Below are positions 1 through 11,237 of a stretch of 64,000 nt of DNA, piece by piece (position 1 is the first letter of the stretch; each line of letters starts with the position of its first letter). The notes under the pieces are model-generated. The model did not search any database. It saw only the letters and a program-made list of their open reading frames with translations, and was not told the origin of the DNA. Source of the stretch: Botrytis cinerea B05.10 (Eukaryota > Ascomycota > Leotiomycetes > Helotiales > Sclerotiniaceae); NCBI RefSeq assembly GCF_000143535.2, contig NC_037321.1, forward strand, positions 992,001 through 1,056,000, given 5' to 3'. A program made the position numbers and the translations under genes.

Positions 1-340
1 GTTGACTCTGTAATACAATCCAGGGATCAGATAAATCTCTTTTGACTCGAATAATATATTACAATTCTTAGAAATGAAGATTTGGATATATCACACAATG
101 ACTCGGCAACAACCATACCGTTGTAGAACCTTATCAACGGATTCGGGACCGAATTTATGGCGCCGGAATAATGCTATTCCGGTCCCTGCCGAAGACAAGC
201 CGGGCTTTGTTGCATATCTACAGAATGGCTCGCAAAATTGCCATTTTGGCGAACGCGAAAAGGTGTAGTAACGTGACTAATAATTGATTTGATATCTCAG
301 TTCGTTCACATGTGATAAAGTTGAGTATCGTCGACGCATA
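1..340. other. upstream region, no gene seen
   Basis: This stretch lies before the ATG at 341. Its one open frame is short (74-268) and shows no recognisable motif. It probably holds the promoter and 5' leader of the WD40 gene, but I see no clear promoter element. Confidence 0.4.
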
Positions 341-1861
341 ATGGAAACAAGTAATAAGAAACCGACTCTTGTGGCTTCAACAAATGATATATATTCTTGT
401 TCCATATCAACTTCTCATTTGCGCGAACAGGAGTTAAGGAAAAACGATGCAACGCAAGAAGGAATAGAATGTGTGGATGGTGAGGTGTTGAAGAGAGGCG
501 AAAGTCACAGGATCAGAGATGAAGATTTGGAGGTGAATTATTTTAAAAGTGCGCAATGGTATGTTTAAAAATGGACCTTTTTGATATAGTCGCGATTGCT
601 AAAGTTGGTAGGACACCTGACGGAACAACCCTCCTGGCTTCCTCCGCCGATAATCAAATTCGTACATTCATCCTCCCTCCTACACTTCTCGACGACCCTT
701 CTACTCCACTATCCCTCACTCCCTATACAACACACGCATTTCCTACCCCCGTGAACTGCATTGCTCCCTACCCACACTACACACTCTCAGACCCCAGCAC
801 AACTCTCTATCTTAGCTGTCCCAATTCCCTCCCAATCCGCCTCTCAAACATTCTGTCTCTCACCGCTACTCCCCAAGCTAGTTACAATCTAATCTGTCCC
901 ACCACCGAAAGATATCTCACACCTGCATCTATTCTCTGGAGTTTTCCCGGAACTCATTTTTTAACCGGAACAGAATGTCTCATATCCCACTTCGACATAT
1001 CTCGTCCTGGCTCTGGTCCTGTCACCAAGCTCCCCACTATTCCTTCCAAGCGCCATAAAATTAAAGGCGGCGGCGTGGGAATGCGCGGTATTGTAAGTGC
1101 ATTGTCGCTGCAGCCATGTACTGACCCGTCTGCTACAAGTATCCTCGCAGCTGGCACTTGGACAAGGTGGCTTGGTCTCTATGATGCTTCTGGCTTGGGT
1201 GGAACTGTTGCTACGTGGGATATTTCCACAGCAGCCGATAAAGAGGCGGGCATTGGAGGGCAAGGGGTTAGTGAGGTGGGTTGGAGTAGCTGTGGAAGGT
1301 ACTTGTGGGTTGCGGAACGGAAGACCAGAGGCGTGCTTGTATATGATGTGAGGGTTACTGGAAAGCTGGTCACTTGGCTGGAAGGCAGGGAAGCGGAGAC
1401 GAATCAAAGGACGGGAGTAGATTCTTTCGAAGGAGAGAAGGGGATGGAAATTTGGACGGGAGGTACGGATGGTGTAGTGAGGGTGTGGGAAGGGGTAGGT
1501 AGGAAGGAAGGTGGTGTTGAGTGCGATTGGGAGTGGAAAGCCCATGACGGTATATTATTTCTAAATTCTCCCCCCGTTCATCGCTCTTATTGACATGTCA
1601 CTGCGTCATGATTCACATACTGACTTAAGAGCGATAGATCCAATAGGCTCGACAGTGTTACACCCATCTGGAACAGTCATAGCAACTTGTTCGGGTCAAA
1701 GAATTGAAACGAATATCGATGTTGATGTTAATGATGATGATACATCAGATGAAGATAGCTCCGATGATGAAAGTGCCCCAAATTCGCTGCAATCCCCGCC
1801 TAGGACACCTAAAGACACAGGTAGAGCACCAGATAACAGTTTAAAAGTATGGAGTTTATAA
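341..1861 (+). CDS. WD40-repeat protein, TCAB1/WRAP53 (Swt21-like) family
   Basis: Three exons read as 341-558, 612-1549 and 1638-1861, giving 459 residues. Introns 559-611 (GTATGT, branch GCTAAA) and 1550-1637 (branch CTGAC) both keep frame. The first restores NYFKSAQW + TPDGT and the second restores KAHD + DPIGSTVLHPSG. Family marks seen: an FDISRPG strand, a GTWTRWLGLYD blade, the TNQRT motif (about residue 337), and LHPSG..IATCSGQR near the end (about residue 400), as in TCAB1/WRAP53 proteins. Animal members bind scaRNAs and telomerase RNA in Cajal bodies; yeast Swt21 is linked to splicing. A role in nuclear RNP trafficking is inference here. An acidic Asp/Glu/Ser tract lies before the short C-terminal WSL end. 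The gene is convergent with the next one, about 200 bp apart. The start at 341 is the only ATG that keeps exon 1 open. Confidence 0.85.
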
Positions 1862-1889
1862 CACGAAAGCCTATTTCAATTATTTTAAT

Positions 1890-2055
1890 CTATCTGTGAG
1901 CATGTCCAGCTATTTTTGCTTGGCTCATATAAAGCCAATCCTCAGCGGCAAGTAAATGTTGCATAAATTCAGCCAGACATTCGTCAATCATTACCGCCCT
2001 ATAATCAACTTCTCCTGCAACGAGCCACTCTCCCAATATACAGCCTTCACAATCT
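1890..2055 (-). other. possible C-terminal extension of the upstream minus-strand gene, out of frame
   Basis: Directly after the TAG at 2056-2058 of the XPF-like gene, the +1 frame stays open for about 55 codons. It reads as a protein-like acidic/hydrophobic helix segment (CILGEWLV, DECLAEFMQHLL, AEDWLYMSQ) and stops at 1890-1892. No donor/acceptor pair with good consensus joins the two frames. It is either a missed last exon with a weak donor (for example GTGTGG or GTAGGG), a frameshift relative to an ancestor, or a chance frame. Confidence 0.35.
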
Positions 2056-5000
2056 CTAGTCCCACACCTGATCGACAACCCTACTGACCCTTTCCAACAC
2101 ACCCCTTCCCACTAACCCGCCCAATCTCCTAATCCTCTCTTCCAGCCCCATCACCACGAACAGTGTCAATCCATATGGGCCCCCTTCATAAATCATCTGC
2201 ATCTCCCTCTCATAACCCTCCTCACCCATCTCAAGTCTCGGTTCCGGCTCTTTCAACTCTGCAATCGTTGTTTGAGCAGCATAAGCATTCATTCCAGCTC
2301 TTCTCAGCCATATCTCCCAATATGACTCCTGTTCTAGCAGTTCCAGAACTGGATTCGAGAGGGTATTTCTAGAGTGTTGGATAATGAGATAGGAGATATA
2401 TCTTTCCATGCTTTGATCTTCGGCGTTGGCTTTATCAACGGGGATGTAATTGACAATAACGCTTGCGGATAATGTCAGTGTGAAACCGACGAAATCAGCC
2501 CAGGCAATGCTATCACCATCGCCTATACCAGTTGTAGAGGAAGCGACAAGAACAATTAAATTCTCATACCGTGCACTGACTTTCTCCAATCGATCACGAA
2601 TTGGGACAGAAGTCTTGTGTCCAGGTAGTGGCTTTTGCTTGACATGTTGTAGAGTAGTAAGAACAAGTCCTGTGCTTGGAGAAATGATAATATCGGCTTC
2701 GTGAGTGAGAGTTGAAGTTATAGGGGAGCGGACCACAGAACCCGGATTCCAAGTCGTAGTGTTGTGGGCGGAGAAATCGCGCTCGCAGATTTTGAGAGTC
2801 GGAATCAGGGTTTCGAGGGAGCGGAGAAGAGGGCGATCTTTGAGGATCGTGGAAGATAGGATTATAGAGATGGTGACTGTTGGGGTATTTATAACGGGTG
2901 TTGGGAGAGGCGAACGAGAGGGAACTGCCTTTTGAAATTGTGATTCCTTGTCTGGGTTTATTTGAATGGATGCTAAGGGTGCTGGAAAATCAGGAACTGG
3001 GAAATGAGAACTTGCAACCAGTTTCGGTTTCTTCGCTCCTCGTATCTCCATAAAATTACTTAGTTCATTCTCTGCGAAGAATATACCGCCGAGCAGGGAA
3101 GTTTGTTCGTCAACCCTTAATCGTGCTCTCTTAGTTCGTGGTATCATCTTCGCATCCGCTATTTCTAGACGCATCTCTGGAGTAACCAATGGCTGAAAAG
3201 ACATCATTGTGTCTCTGTAAGTATTGAGGCTGAGTTGGCATGCCGGCTTTTGCCTTTGGTTTACATCTTGTATCTCAGGGCTCTGTTTACCAAGTAATGG
3301 TGGTGTTTTCACGAGCTCTTTCGGGAAATATCCCAACTCAAGTTCGTCGTCATCATCATCATCATCACCATCTTCAGGGTTTTCCTGAAGAATTCGAAAG
3401 CCTTCCCTCTTCCAGGTAAGATCTGAACTTGTGACCACCCCATCATCTTCTAAGCTGCATACGAACGCCTCCCAAGTCTTCTCGTTGCCCATGAAATCTT
3501 CGACAACATTTCCCAGGTCATGTTTAAATGGTGCCCATGGAATTTTCGAGTGCAACTTCTTTAATCCGGGCCAACGCATTGAGGGGCTAACACTTATATC
3601 CTTGGCGACTTTTGTTAAAGCCAAATTAACCACATTGACACTATGGAAATTAGTAGTCATCCAGGGAGGTCCAGGTAGATTAAAGTCCATCACGGGTACT
3701 TCGACACGACTTCTTGAATCTGCGAGTCTCTCTTGTTCAACTCGATGTTGTGCTTGTTCTCCATTATCGCCGAGTGCCTCTTCGAAGAATTTGGTCTCGA
3801 TTATGGACTCAGAGAATATAGAATGTGGTCGACTGCTGAGTAGAAATTCTTCTACGATGTTATTGAAGTGTACGCTTTTAGGTCCTGCTTCTTCGAACGG
3901 CTTTGGTGGCGTCAAGATTTCTTCTACTTTTAGATTCTCCATAAGCCTTTTCTTTTCTATCGGAGAAGAAGATGGGTCGAAATTTCTGATACACTCCGGT
4001 GGTGAGTATAGATCTGCAGGCTTGAAACATTGCTCATCGGACGTTGAAATTGTTGCTGCAGTCATAGATTGGTTGCGCAGGGGTGTTGGAAGATCTTCCT
4101 TGAATACTTCATCTTCAATCCTTCTGAGGTCCAGCGATGTAAGAGAATCGGGATCTGAAAGTACTGGTATTTCGCAGCCGGACGAAACAAAAGGAAGAGG
4201 GCTGTCAGGTACTGGGGCTGATATCGGAGACAGAGGTGGCGTAACATGGTTCGAGACAGGGAATTTCTAGAAACATCAGTATAGAGTAGATGAGATGCGC
4301 CAGAAGAAAATATTACTCACTCTTGGGTGTGTTCTATCGTCTTCCCAAATCTCTTGTTTATTCTCTACCGTTAGTGTTGTTTTCAAGGCCGTTTGAAGAT
4401 AGACCATCGAGTTTCTTGTTACTTCAATCTTCTCATTCGCTATTGTCTCAAATGCCTCAATTTCGAAGTTATAAAAGTCTGATGGAAATCCCAGCCCCTC
4501 ATTGTTCTCAATACTAAGTAGCTCTAGTGGCAATTTGATATCTTGAGGCCTCACTTCGAACCCATCTCTTCTTGCAAACCCTCTGAGATCGAAAGAATGC
4601 TCACTTAGCAACAAGGGAAATTCGACCCGCAGATTTCTGACAACTCTTGGCTCAAGTAAAGGATGCTTCAAAGTATCGATTGATTCTTGGCCTTCACTTT
4701 GTGCTATAGATGTGAGAAGTCGTGCGGCACCGATACTTACTGATAGCCGTTCATTGGGATTGATTTCTGGTGTAGTAAGTAGAGACAGATGATCATCATT
4801 AAGATCACTGGAGATACTAGGATCAACATCTTTCTGCATCACAAGTAAGATATCCACCGAGGTATTGTCAAGTTGATGATCTTGAGATACACCGATCAAA
4901 CGAGCAAGCTCAACAACTGGAATTTCCTCTTCCTCACCTTCCTCTGAGGGATCCTCTGCGTCTGGCAATTGAGACAAAGTTTGGTTTGTCGCATCATAGG

Positions 5001-5127
5001 TCATAGTATAATCCATCCCGTCCTGATGTTCCATTGTATAGTCCATTGAATCGTCTTGGGAACCGATGTTATTGGCCATGCTGCCACCTTGTGTATTCAC
5101 AAAGTCATCCATGCTGCAATCCATCAT
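2056..5127 (-). CDS. XPF/ERCC4-nuclease-like protein, candidate Zip2/SHOC1 meiotic factor
   Basis: Two exons on the minus strand, 5127-4321 and 4266-2056, encode 1005 residues. The 54-nt intron 4267-4320 has GTGAGT at its 5' end and TTTCTAG at its 3' end, and phase 0 is kept. The N-terminal part is acidic, with repeated DSMDYTM-type segments (residues about 1-60). The middle is a disordered Ser/Thr/Pro-rich region with an acidic run. Residues about 730-900 look like an XPF-type nuclease fold (SIILSSTILKDRPLLRSLE, ADIIISPSTGLVLTT, ENLIVLVASS). A C-terminal arginine/leucine helix resembling helix-hairpin-helix follows (RIRRLGGLVGRGVLERV). I see no ERKxxxD catalytic signature, so it is probably nuclease-dead. 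This layout matches fungal Zip2/SHOC1-type crossover proteins, but the name is inferred from architecture. It could instead be another XPF-like repair factor. The C-terminus may be longer (see 1890-2055). Confidence 0.7.
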
Positions 5128-6739
5128 GGATCAGTGTTCGCAAGATGTAAAGGGTAGAACACAAACCAGCCAGATGGAAATGGTCATCCTTTTTCAATTT
5201 ACCCTAGCACATTGGACGTGTGAAAAGAGCATTACAGTAGTAAGGAGTGAGATATTCCAGATACTCATCAAGTTCTATCAATGTTCATAGCAATAGGATA
5301 CCAAAGAGAGAAAGAAATGTGATTGTGTGATAGGCGAAGGTGAAAATGAAACCCAAAGTGAATGATAGTGGTGCTCAGCACGTGACGGCAGTCTCCCGTA
5401 GGGCAGCTCCGGATCCACTGCAGAACTTGAATCCTATCGAGCCCTACGGCGGCGGCATTGAATGAAATCTCTGAACGGCAGCCACGGAAGGCAGTTGGAG
5501 ATTACTTCCTAGAGGCCCCCAGGGGCTCTCTGATCTGATAGTGGTCTCCCGAAGTAATTTCGATGCGCCCCATGAGCGCGTGATACTTAAGGATCCTCCT
5601 CTATCAAACCCCTTGCTTGACGAGGCTCGAAGTGGGCGCCGATCAATATATCTCAACGCACACTTTAACTTCAGCAGTCTCGCAGCTTCTACTTTAATTG
5701 TTTTTCCGAGACAACTACCGGGATTATGATCATGCTTCGCCACAAAGGGAGGGTGTTAAAAAACACAAGGAAGTAGCCCCGAAAGAAGAAACGGGTAATT
5801 GTCGCTTTCTGATTCGGAGAATTTAACAAAAGAGAATAGAGAAGGTGATGCCAAATCATACAAACCTTAACGATCACGATTATGCGAGCTTGCTGCCGTC
5901 ATTCCTTTAACCCCGGAATGCCAAGCTTCAGCGCGATACGCAGTAAAAGGCATGCTCAGCAGTCAGAACTCATCACTCAATATAATAAAGAAGAAACAAA
6001 TTGCAGCTTCATTTTAATACATAGAAGTAGGCAAAGGACAGCAGGATTGTGTCCCTTATATTAAAACCACACAATCCCACGAAACCGAAGTGGATCAGCA
6101 CCAGGATCGTTTGAGTCTTATCTTTTTAGATGAAACGTTATTTTCAGTTCTGACCAATGAGCAGGCGGCAATGACCAACTTCTTCCTTATTATTGTTTGC
6201 TTTATGTTCCTTATCAAAGAAGATTCAGGGTAATCTTCTGATGCTTAAATTATGGATTTATACGAGAAGATGCTTAAATATAAGGTTGGCACGGTGTGCT
6301 CGCCAGAATTTATCCCCCAGTCGGTTATCTGCCGAGCGGCTGCTAGACCCAGAGACCCAATAATCTTGTCAAATCTGGAGCCAAGAACACCGGAATATGA
6401 AAGGAGATTGCTTATTCACTTCGAGAGGGAGACCGAGCTCTGCAAATGCAGATTGAGAAGTGGATGTCGTTCGAAAGATTCAGGGGCTGCAGACAAGGTT
6501 CGAGGTATGCATGGGTGGTAGGCGAGTATGCAGGTACATTATAAAGGTTGATAACGTCTTTATGGACCTTTTTCTCACATGTTCTCGATATCAGAAGTAT
6601 CTATAAATTCATTCGAGCTTGCCGCTGGGTCGGTTTTTGTTATTCATTCAATACCCATTCATTCATTTCTTAAGCCTTTGAAGGCCTATTCCTCTCCTGT
6701 TCTGATTCTCACTCACAGCCAACTGAGAAATCACTCACC
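5128..6739. other. divergent intergenic region
   Basis: About 1.6 kb separates the start of the XPF-like gene (minus) from the cellobiose dehydrogenase start (plus), so it carries both promoters. Short open frames (for example 5444-5743 minus and 6252-6521 plus) show no family motif and no splice support. I do not call them genes. Confidence 0.5.
6540..6607 (+). promoter_or_regulatory. TATA-like elements upstream of cellobiose dehydrogenase
   Basis: Two TATAAA matches occur at 6540-6545 and 6602-6607, roughly 195 and 133 nt before the ATG at 6740. A C/T-rich stretch follows that could be the 5' leader. This is consistent with an inducible TATA-containing promoter. No start site can be read from the sequence alone. 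Confidence 0.35.
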
Positions 6740-9130
6740 ATGTACTCCAAAATTTTGGGGTCAACAGCCCTGATTGGGCTCGCCCAAATAGCTACGGCAG
6801 CTACAACAACTGGAGCCTACACCGACGCAAACACTGGCATCGAGTTTCAACAATACCAGGACAGCTCGATAGGATACAGCTTTGGTATTGCGGTCCCCGA
6901 GAACCCAACAACCGATTTCATCGGTCAGTTGGTGGTTCCTCTTGCCTCTGGTGCAGGTTGGGGTGCTCTTTCCATGGGTGCCGGCATGACAAATAAACTC
7001 CTCTTTGTTGCATGGCCCAACGGCAAAGAAATTCAGTCGAGTTTCCGATATGCCACCGGTTACTCCAACCCCGATGTGTACACAGCCTCAACCGTTGCAG
7101 CTCTACCAATTGCCAATGGTACATTTATCAATAGCACACACTTGTCCTACACCTTTGTTTGCCAATCCTGTGTGATCGGAGGCACGACAACCTTCGATGC
7201 TTCGAGTGTACTCGCCACTCTCGGTTATGCCGTATCAAGTTCTACTCCAACCACCCCATCCAGCTCGGGAAGTGCTTTGTCATACCATGATGTCGGTGCA
7301 AACATTTACAACCTCAACTTGACAGCTGCCAAATCTGCTCAATACTCTACATGGGCTTCATGGGCATCCGCTGCAACTACACCATCTGGTGGAAATTCAA
7401 CTACTGGCAGTGGCTCAAATAGCACAATCCCAGCGCCCACTACACTCAACAGTACTTACGATGTTATTGTCGTTGGTGGTGGTGCTTCAGGTATTATCGC
7501 TGCTGAGCGTATTGCTGAGAGTGGTGTCAGTGTCCTCCTTATTGAGCGTGGTCCTGCCAACACAGTTGCCCTCGGCTCCACCCAAGGCCTTTCTTGGAAT
7601 GATACTCTTACTCCCTATGATGTGCCAGCTCTTGGTAGCAGTCTTGCGTCCATCACAGGAACCAAGTTCTGCTCTGACACTGCTTCTACTGCTGGTTGTC
7701 TTCTTGGAGGTTCGAGCTCCATCAACGGCCTCAACTTCATTCACCCGGCCGCTCATGACTTTGAGAGATGGCCTACTGGATGGGATTGGGATTCTGTCTC
7801 CGAGGCAGCTGACCGTCTCTACTCTCGTAACCCTGGTACCACCCAGCCTTCGGCTGATGGAAAGCACTACGATGATTTGGCATACACTACCTGGTCAGCA
7901 TATCTTGGACAACAAGGCTGGAGTGAGGTCGACTCTATTGAGAGTCCCAACGAGAAACATGCAGTCTTCTCTCGTCCTGCTTGGAGTATCTCCAATCACC
8001 TCCGAGCTGGTCCCGCTAGAACTTACATGCCGTTCGCCGAGCAGCTTGACAACTTTGAATTGAAGCTCGAAACTACCGTTATCCAGGTTTTGCGAAACGG
8101 AAGCACAATCACCGGTGTTTTGACTCAGGCTACAGATGGTTCCCGTCAAATTATCAATCTCAATGCCAAGGGTAAGGTTGTCCTCGCCTCAGGTGCTCTA
8201 TCTTCTCCCCGTATTCTCTGGAACTCTGGCATTGGTCGATCTGACGCCCTCAACATTGTTAAATCCGGCACATCTGGTGTCACTCTGCCAGACTCATCCG
8301 AATGGATTGACCTTCCTGTTGGTCACAATTTGAAGGATCATGCTCAGGTTCCTTTGCAGTTTACTACTTCACCTGCCTACAAAGCTTTTGATTACACTGG
8401 ACTGGCGACATCGCCAGTTGCCGCTGACTTGAATTTGTACAAGCAAGGCTCTGGAACTATAACACAGGCAGCTCAACGAATGCACTTGTGGACCTCAATC
8501 AATGGTACTGACGGTGTAACCCGCTACCTCCAAGGCACTGTTAGCTCAATGATCGACAATACTATCACTATCAAAGCATTCCTCACTCATGGTACTACCA
8601 GTACTGGTGAGCTTGGAATCTCTGCATCTGGTAGCACCGTCATTAACGCCAAGCCATGGTTGCAAACAACTGAAGACATGGCTGTCTATTCAGAATTCAT
8701 CCAGTCCTTCTTGGACATGGTTTCTAGCGATGCCCCGAATGCCGCAGGTAACAGCAGTACTACTCTCAGCTACCAGACAGCAGGAGCAACCCCCTCAAGC
8801 ATCATTTCATCATCTCTTGTCAGTGGTGATCACTGGGTTGGAACTGCTAAGATGGGCACAGATGATGGACGTAGCAATGGTACCGCCGTTGTTGACTTGG
8901 ATACCAAGGTATACGGTACTGACAACCTTTTCGTTGTTGACGCCTCCATTCACCCCGATCTACCAACTGGTAACACCCAGGCTATCATCATGGTTGTTTC
9001 TGAGCAGGCTGCTGCTAAGATCGCAGCTTACGACGTCGTCACCGGAACCGGTAGTACTGCCAAACTCCCTGCTGCTATTGTTGCACCCAGTGCCGCCAGT
9101 GCTGATGATGATGAAGCCTGTGAGGCTTAG
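6740..9130 (+). CDS. cdh: cellobiose dehydrogenase (heme cytochrome + GMC flavodehydrogenase)
   Basis: Intronless, 796 residues. It has a signal peptide (about 1-20, ending in ATA) and an N-terminal cytochrome domain (about 25-205). M83, in GAGMTNKLL, and H183, in SYHDVGANIYNL, are the likely heme-b ligands. A Ser/Thr/Asn-rich linker (about 206-238) leads to a GMC oxidoreductase domain starting with the FAD-binding motif DVIVVGGGASG (about 241-251). The catalytic pair is probably H698 (GDHWVG) and N745 (PTGNTQA). This extracellular enzyme oxidises cellobiose and passes electrons through the cytochrome to lytic polysaccharide monooxygenases. There is no C-terminal cellulose-binding module. The protein ends in a short Ala/Ser linker and an acidic DDDEACEA tail, as in CBM-lacking ascomycete forms. 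ATG 6740 is chosen because it opens the signal peptide. Confidence 0.96.
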   Translation: MYSKILGSTALIGLAQIATAATTTGAYTDANTGIEFQQYQDSSIGYSFGIAVPENPTTDFIGQLVVPLASGAGWGALSMGAGMTNKLLFVAWPNGKEIQSSFRYATGYSNPDVYTASTVAALPIANGTFINSTHLSYTFVCQSCVIGGTTTFDASSVLATLGYAVSSSTPTTPSSSGSALSYHDVGANIYNLNLTAAKSAQYSTWASWASAATTPSGGNSTTGSGSNSTIPAPTTLNSTYDVIVVGGGASGIIAAERIAESGVSVLLIERGPANTVALGSTQGLSWNDTLTPYDVPALGSSLASITGTKFCSDTASTAGCLLGGSSSINGLNFIHPAAHDFERWPTGWDWDSVSEAADRLYSRNPGTTQPSADGKHYDDLAYTTWSAYLGQQGWSEVDSIESPNEKHAVFSRPAWSISNHLRAGPARTYMPFAEQLDNFELKLETTVIQVLRNGSTITGVLTQATDGSRQIINLNAKGKVVLASGALSSPRILWNSGIGRSDALNIVKSGTSGVTLPDSSEWIDLPVGHNLKDHAQVPLQFTTSPAYKAFDYTGLATSPVAADLNLYKQGSGTITQAAQRMHLWTSINGTDGVTRYLQGTVSSMIDNTITIKAFLTHGTTSTGELGISASGSTVINAKPWLQTTEDMAVYSEFIQSFLDMVSSDAPNAAGNSSTTLSYQTAGATPSSIISSSLVSGDHWVGTAKMGTDDGRSNGTAVVDLDTKVYGTDNLFVVDASIHPDLPTGNTQAIIMVVSEQAAAKIAAYDVVTGTGSTAKLPAAIVAPSAASADDDEACEA

Positions 9131-11237
9131 ATACAATAGGACGGATCCTCCTTTATCTTTCTTTGTAAATAGTTTATCACTTTATAGAATATAGACAACC
9201 AATATAGACAATCAACGTACATTGCGCATACACACAAATTATACACCTTGCTCTTTGTGAACATTTCACAGAAGGTATCTGATCAGTAGGATAGTCTATC
9301 CTAGTGCCGCGACTTCGATATAAGAAGCAAAAAAGCAAACGGCTTCTGCTTCAAGACGTGAATGCTACGTGGGTGTTGTGGCTAGGTAGTAGCCAGTAAA
9401 TGCTAATGTCCATGGAGACGGCACGTCGACAAGTAGAATGATCCCCATGAATGACGCTTTCGTTTGCGATTGCTAGTTTGATACTCGATCCTCATAGGTT
9501 ATAGCTTCGATTCCGCGTTCATCGAAGCATCCACTCAAGTGTTGAAGAACCCATGGCCAATGAAGTCTGTGGTGTTTGCAGGAATGGAGAACAGTCTACT
9601 CCTGGACCTGAAGTCATGATTACATATCGACAGATAATACAACCGTCGACAAAACCCATATCTCCTAGCAAACTATTATTGAACAAGAAGTATAGCTTGA
9701 GAAGTATTAACTAGATATGAGAATCAATATCTTCTTTTTGCGACATAGACGATCGACACAATCGATATCGCAAGGGGGTTTTTGTGAGATTTGAAGTCGA
9801 AATTGCGATTATGTAACGGCACATGACTTGCACATGACGGTGCTTTTGAATATTCATTATAAATCAGCCACATACTATATTAATAGCTTCATAAGCAATT
9901 AATGACAACTAAAATTGCCTGAATATACCATCTATTTAAATTGAATATTGAAGCTATTTATTAATAGATTAAAATGTGATTTGAAGGGATTCTTGGTGTG
10001 TCGAGGTCGGTAGTATTGGAGTGAGTGAGTGGCTTGAAAACCTGTGGCTGGTGATGAAACTCCATCTGCAGCAGCTACAGTTCGTTTGGCCAAAGATGGG
10101 AGCCTTCGTCAACTACTTTGCAAAAAACACACAAGGGCTACGATGTACACTTCATCAAACCTAGTCACAGCCAGATTAGATGGCATTTTATCTAGTCTTC
10201 GGTTCCAAGTGAACAAGATACAGAAACTTCGAATCGATTCTTCGTGGGGCGTTATCAACGTCCCGTGATATGGCGATATCAATGTCGTGATCGATCTGTA
10301 GTCAGAAGTCTGACCGCTTCCTTTGAAATCAAGATTCGAAGGAAACTTTATACTATTTTGTAAGGGGGTACCTGTTATCATTATCAAAATCTCAATTGAT
10401 CACGCCTTAAACCTTCTCGATGGCGAGTGTCGTGGGAACTGAATTCTGGGGAGCGAAACGTCAGCGCATACGTTTCACCAACCAGGGGTATAGGAACTTG
10501 CGGCTCCAGTATAGGGGGAAATATCAATGCATCAAAGACATTTGATCAACGAATGGCGAGTTGGATGAGCAGATATATGTGGAATGGATATCGGTACTTG
10601 TTTTCTAGAAATGATGCGGTATTGTATTCCCCACACATGTGTTGAGTCGATCCAACTCGATCGTCAGCTCCTGCCCCGCAATAAAGTATTCCATCGACCT
10701 TGTTCCTGGGAATGAAACTTCTAGAATGGCGGTGGGTGAGTGATTCCGAGACTTTCATGCTAAATCTAGTCATGATTTCCCCGCGATATTGCAATGCTGA
10801 GCTCAAGGGAACTTCGATGCCAGACTTTTGGTACGAGGCGGAGAACTCGGTATTTGCAGGCCAGGTGTGTTTCTAAGTAAGTATCTACATGTGTATTACG
10901 TGCGATTGATTACCATGCGTGCTTGGATTATCATATCAGACGAAGCAAGCGTATGTGGGGTTTGTAATGCCATCTGAGGTTTCAGGCTTATGGATTCTTT
11001 AATTTGTTGATTTCAAAGTTTGTAAACGCAAGATGGTGTGCTTGATGGGATCGATGGTGCCATGCCACTCGGGTTCGTTCTTATATAGGTAGATTCGTAA
11101 GTAGCGACTCTTTTCTTCCTATCACTTCCAAATTATCATCAATTCTTGAACAAATTTCTCGAATATACAGTAATATTTGGATCTTGAACAAACATCTTAG
11201 TTGAATACTTTCTACATCGAATACTGTCTTTCCCAAA
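9131..11237. other. intergenic region, no gene recognised
   Basis: A 2.1 kb gap lies between two plus-strand genes. It includes an A/T-rich part around 9,840-9,980 with short in-phase TTAAT-type runs. Frames at 10,044-10,268 (plus), 10,109-10,387 (minus) and 10,427-10,645 (plus) have no motif, no consistent introns and no family look. Confidence 0.5.

Noticed and set aside
961..1545. 194-codon minus frame
   Set aside because: Shadow of the WD40 gene's second exon; the plus-strand protein has family motifs and this one has none.
3431..4270. 279-codon open frame on the plus strand
   Set aside because: It is antisense to the well-supported XPF-like gene, spans that gene's intron, and has biased composition with no motif.
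7389..8063. 224-codon plus frame rich in Leu/Val/Ser
   Set aside because: It overlaps cellobiose dehydrogenase in another frame and arises from its codon bias.
10427..10645. Plus frame MSWELNSGERNVSAYVSP and the nearby minus frame 10,109-10,387
   Set aside because: Short, isolated, no splice or family support.
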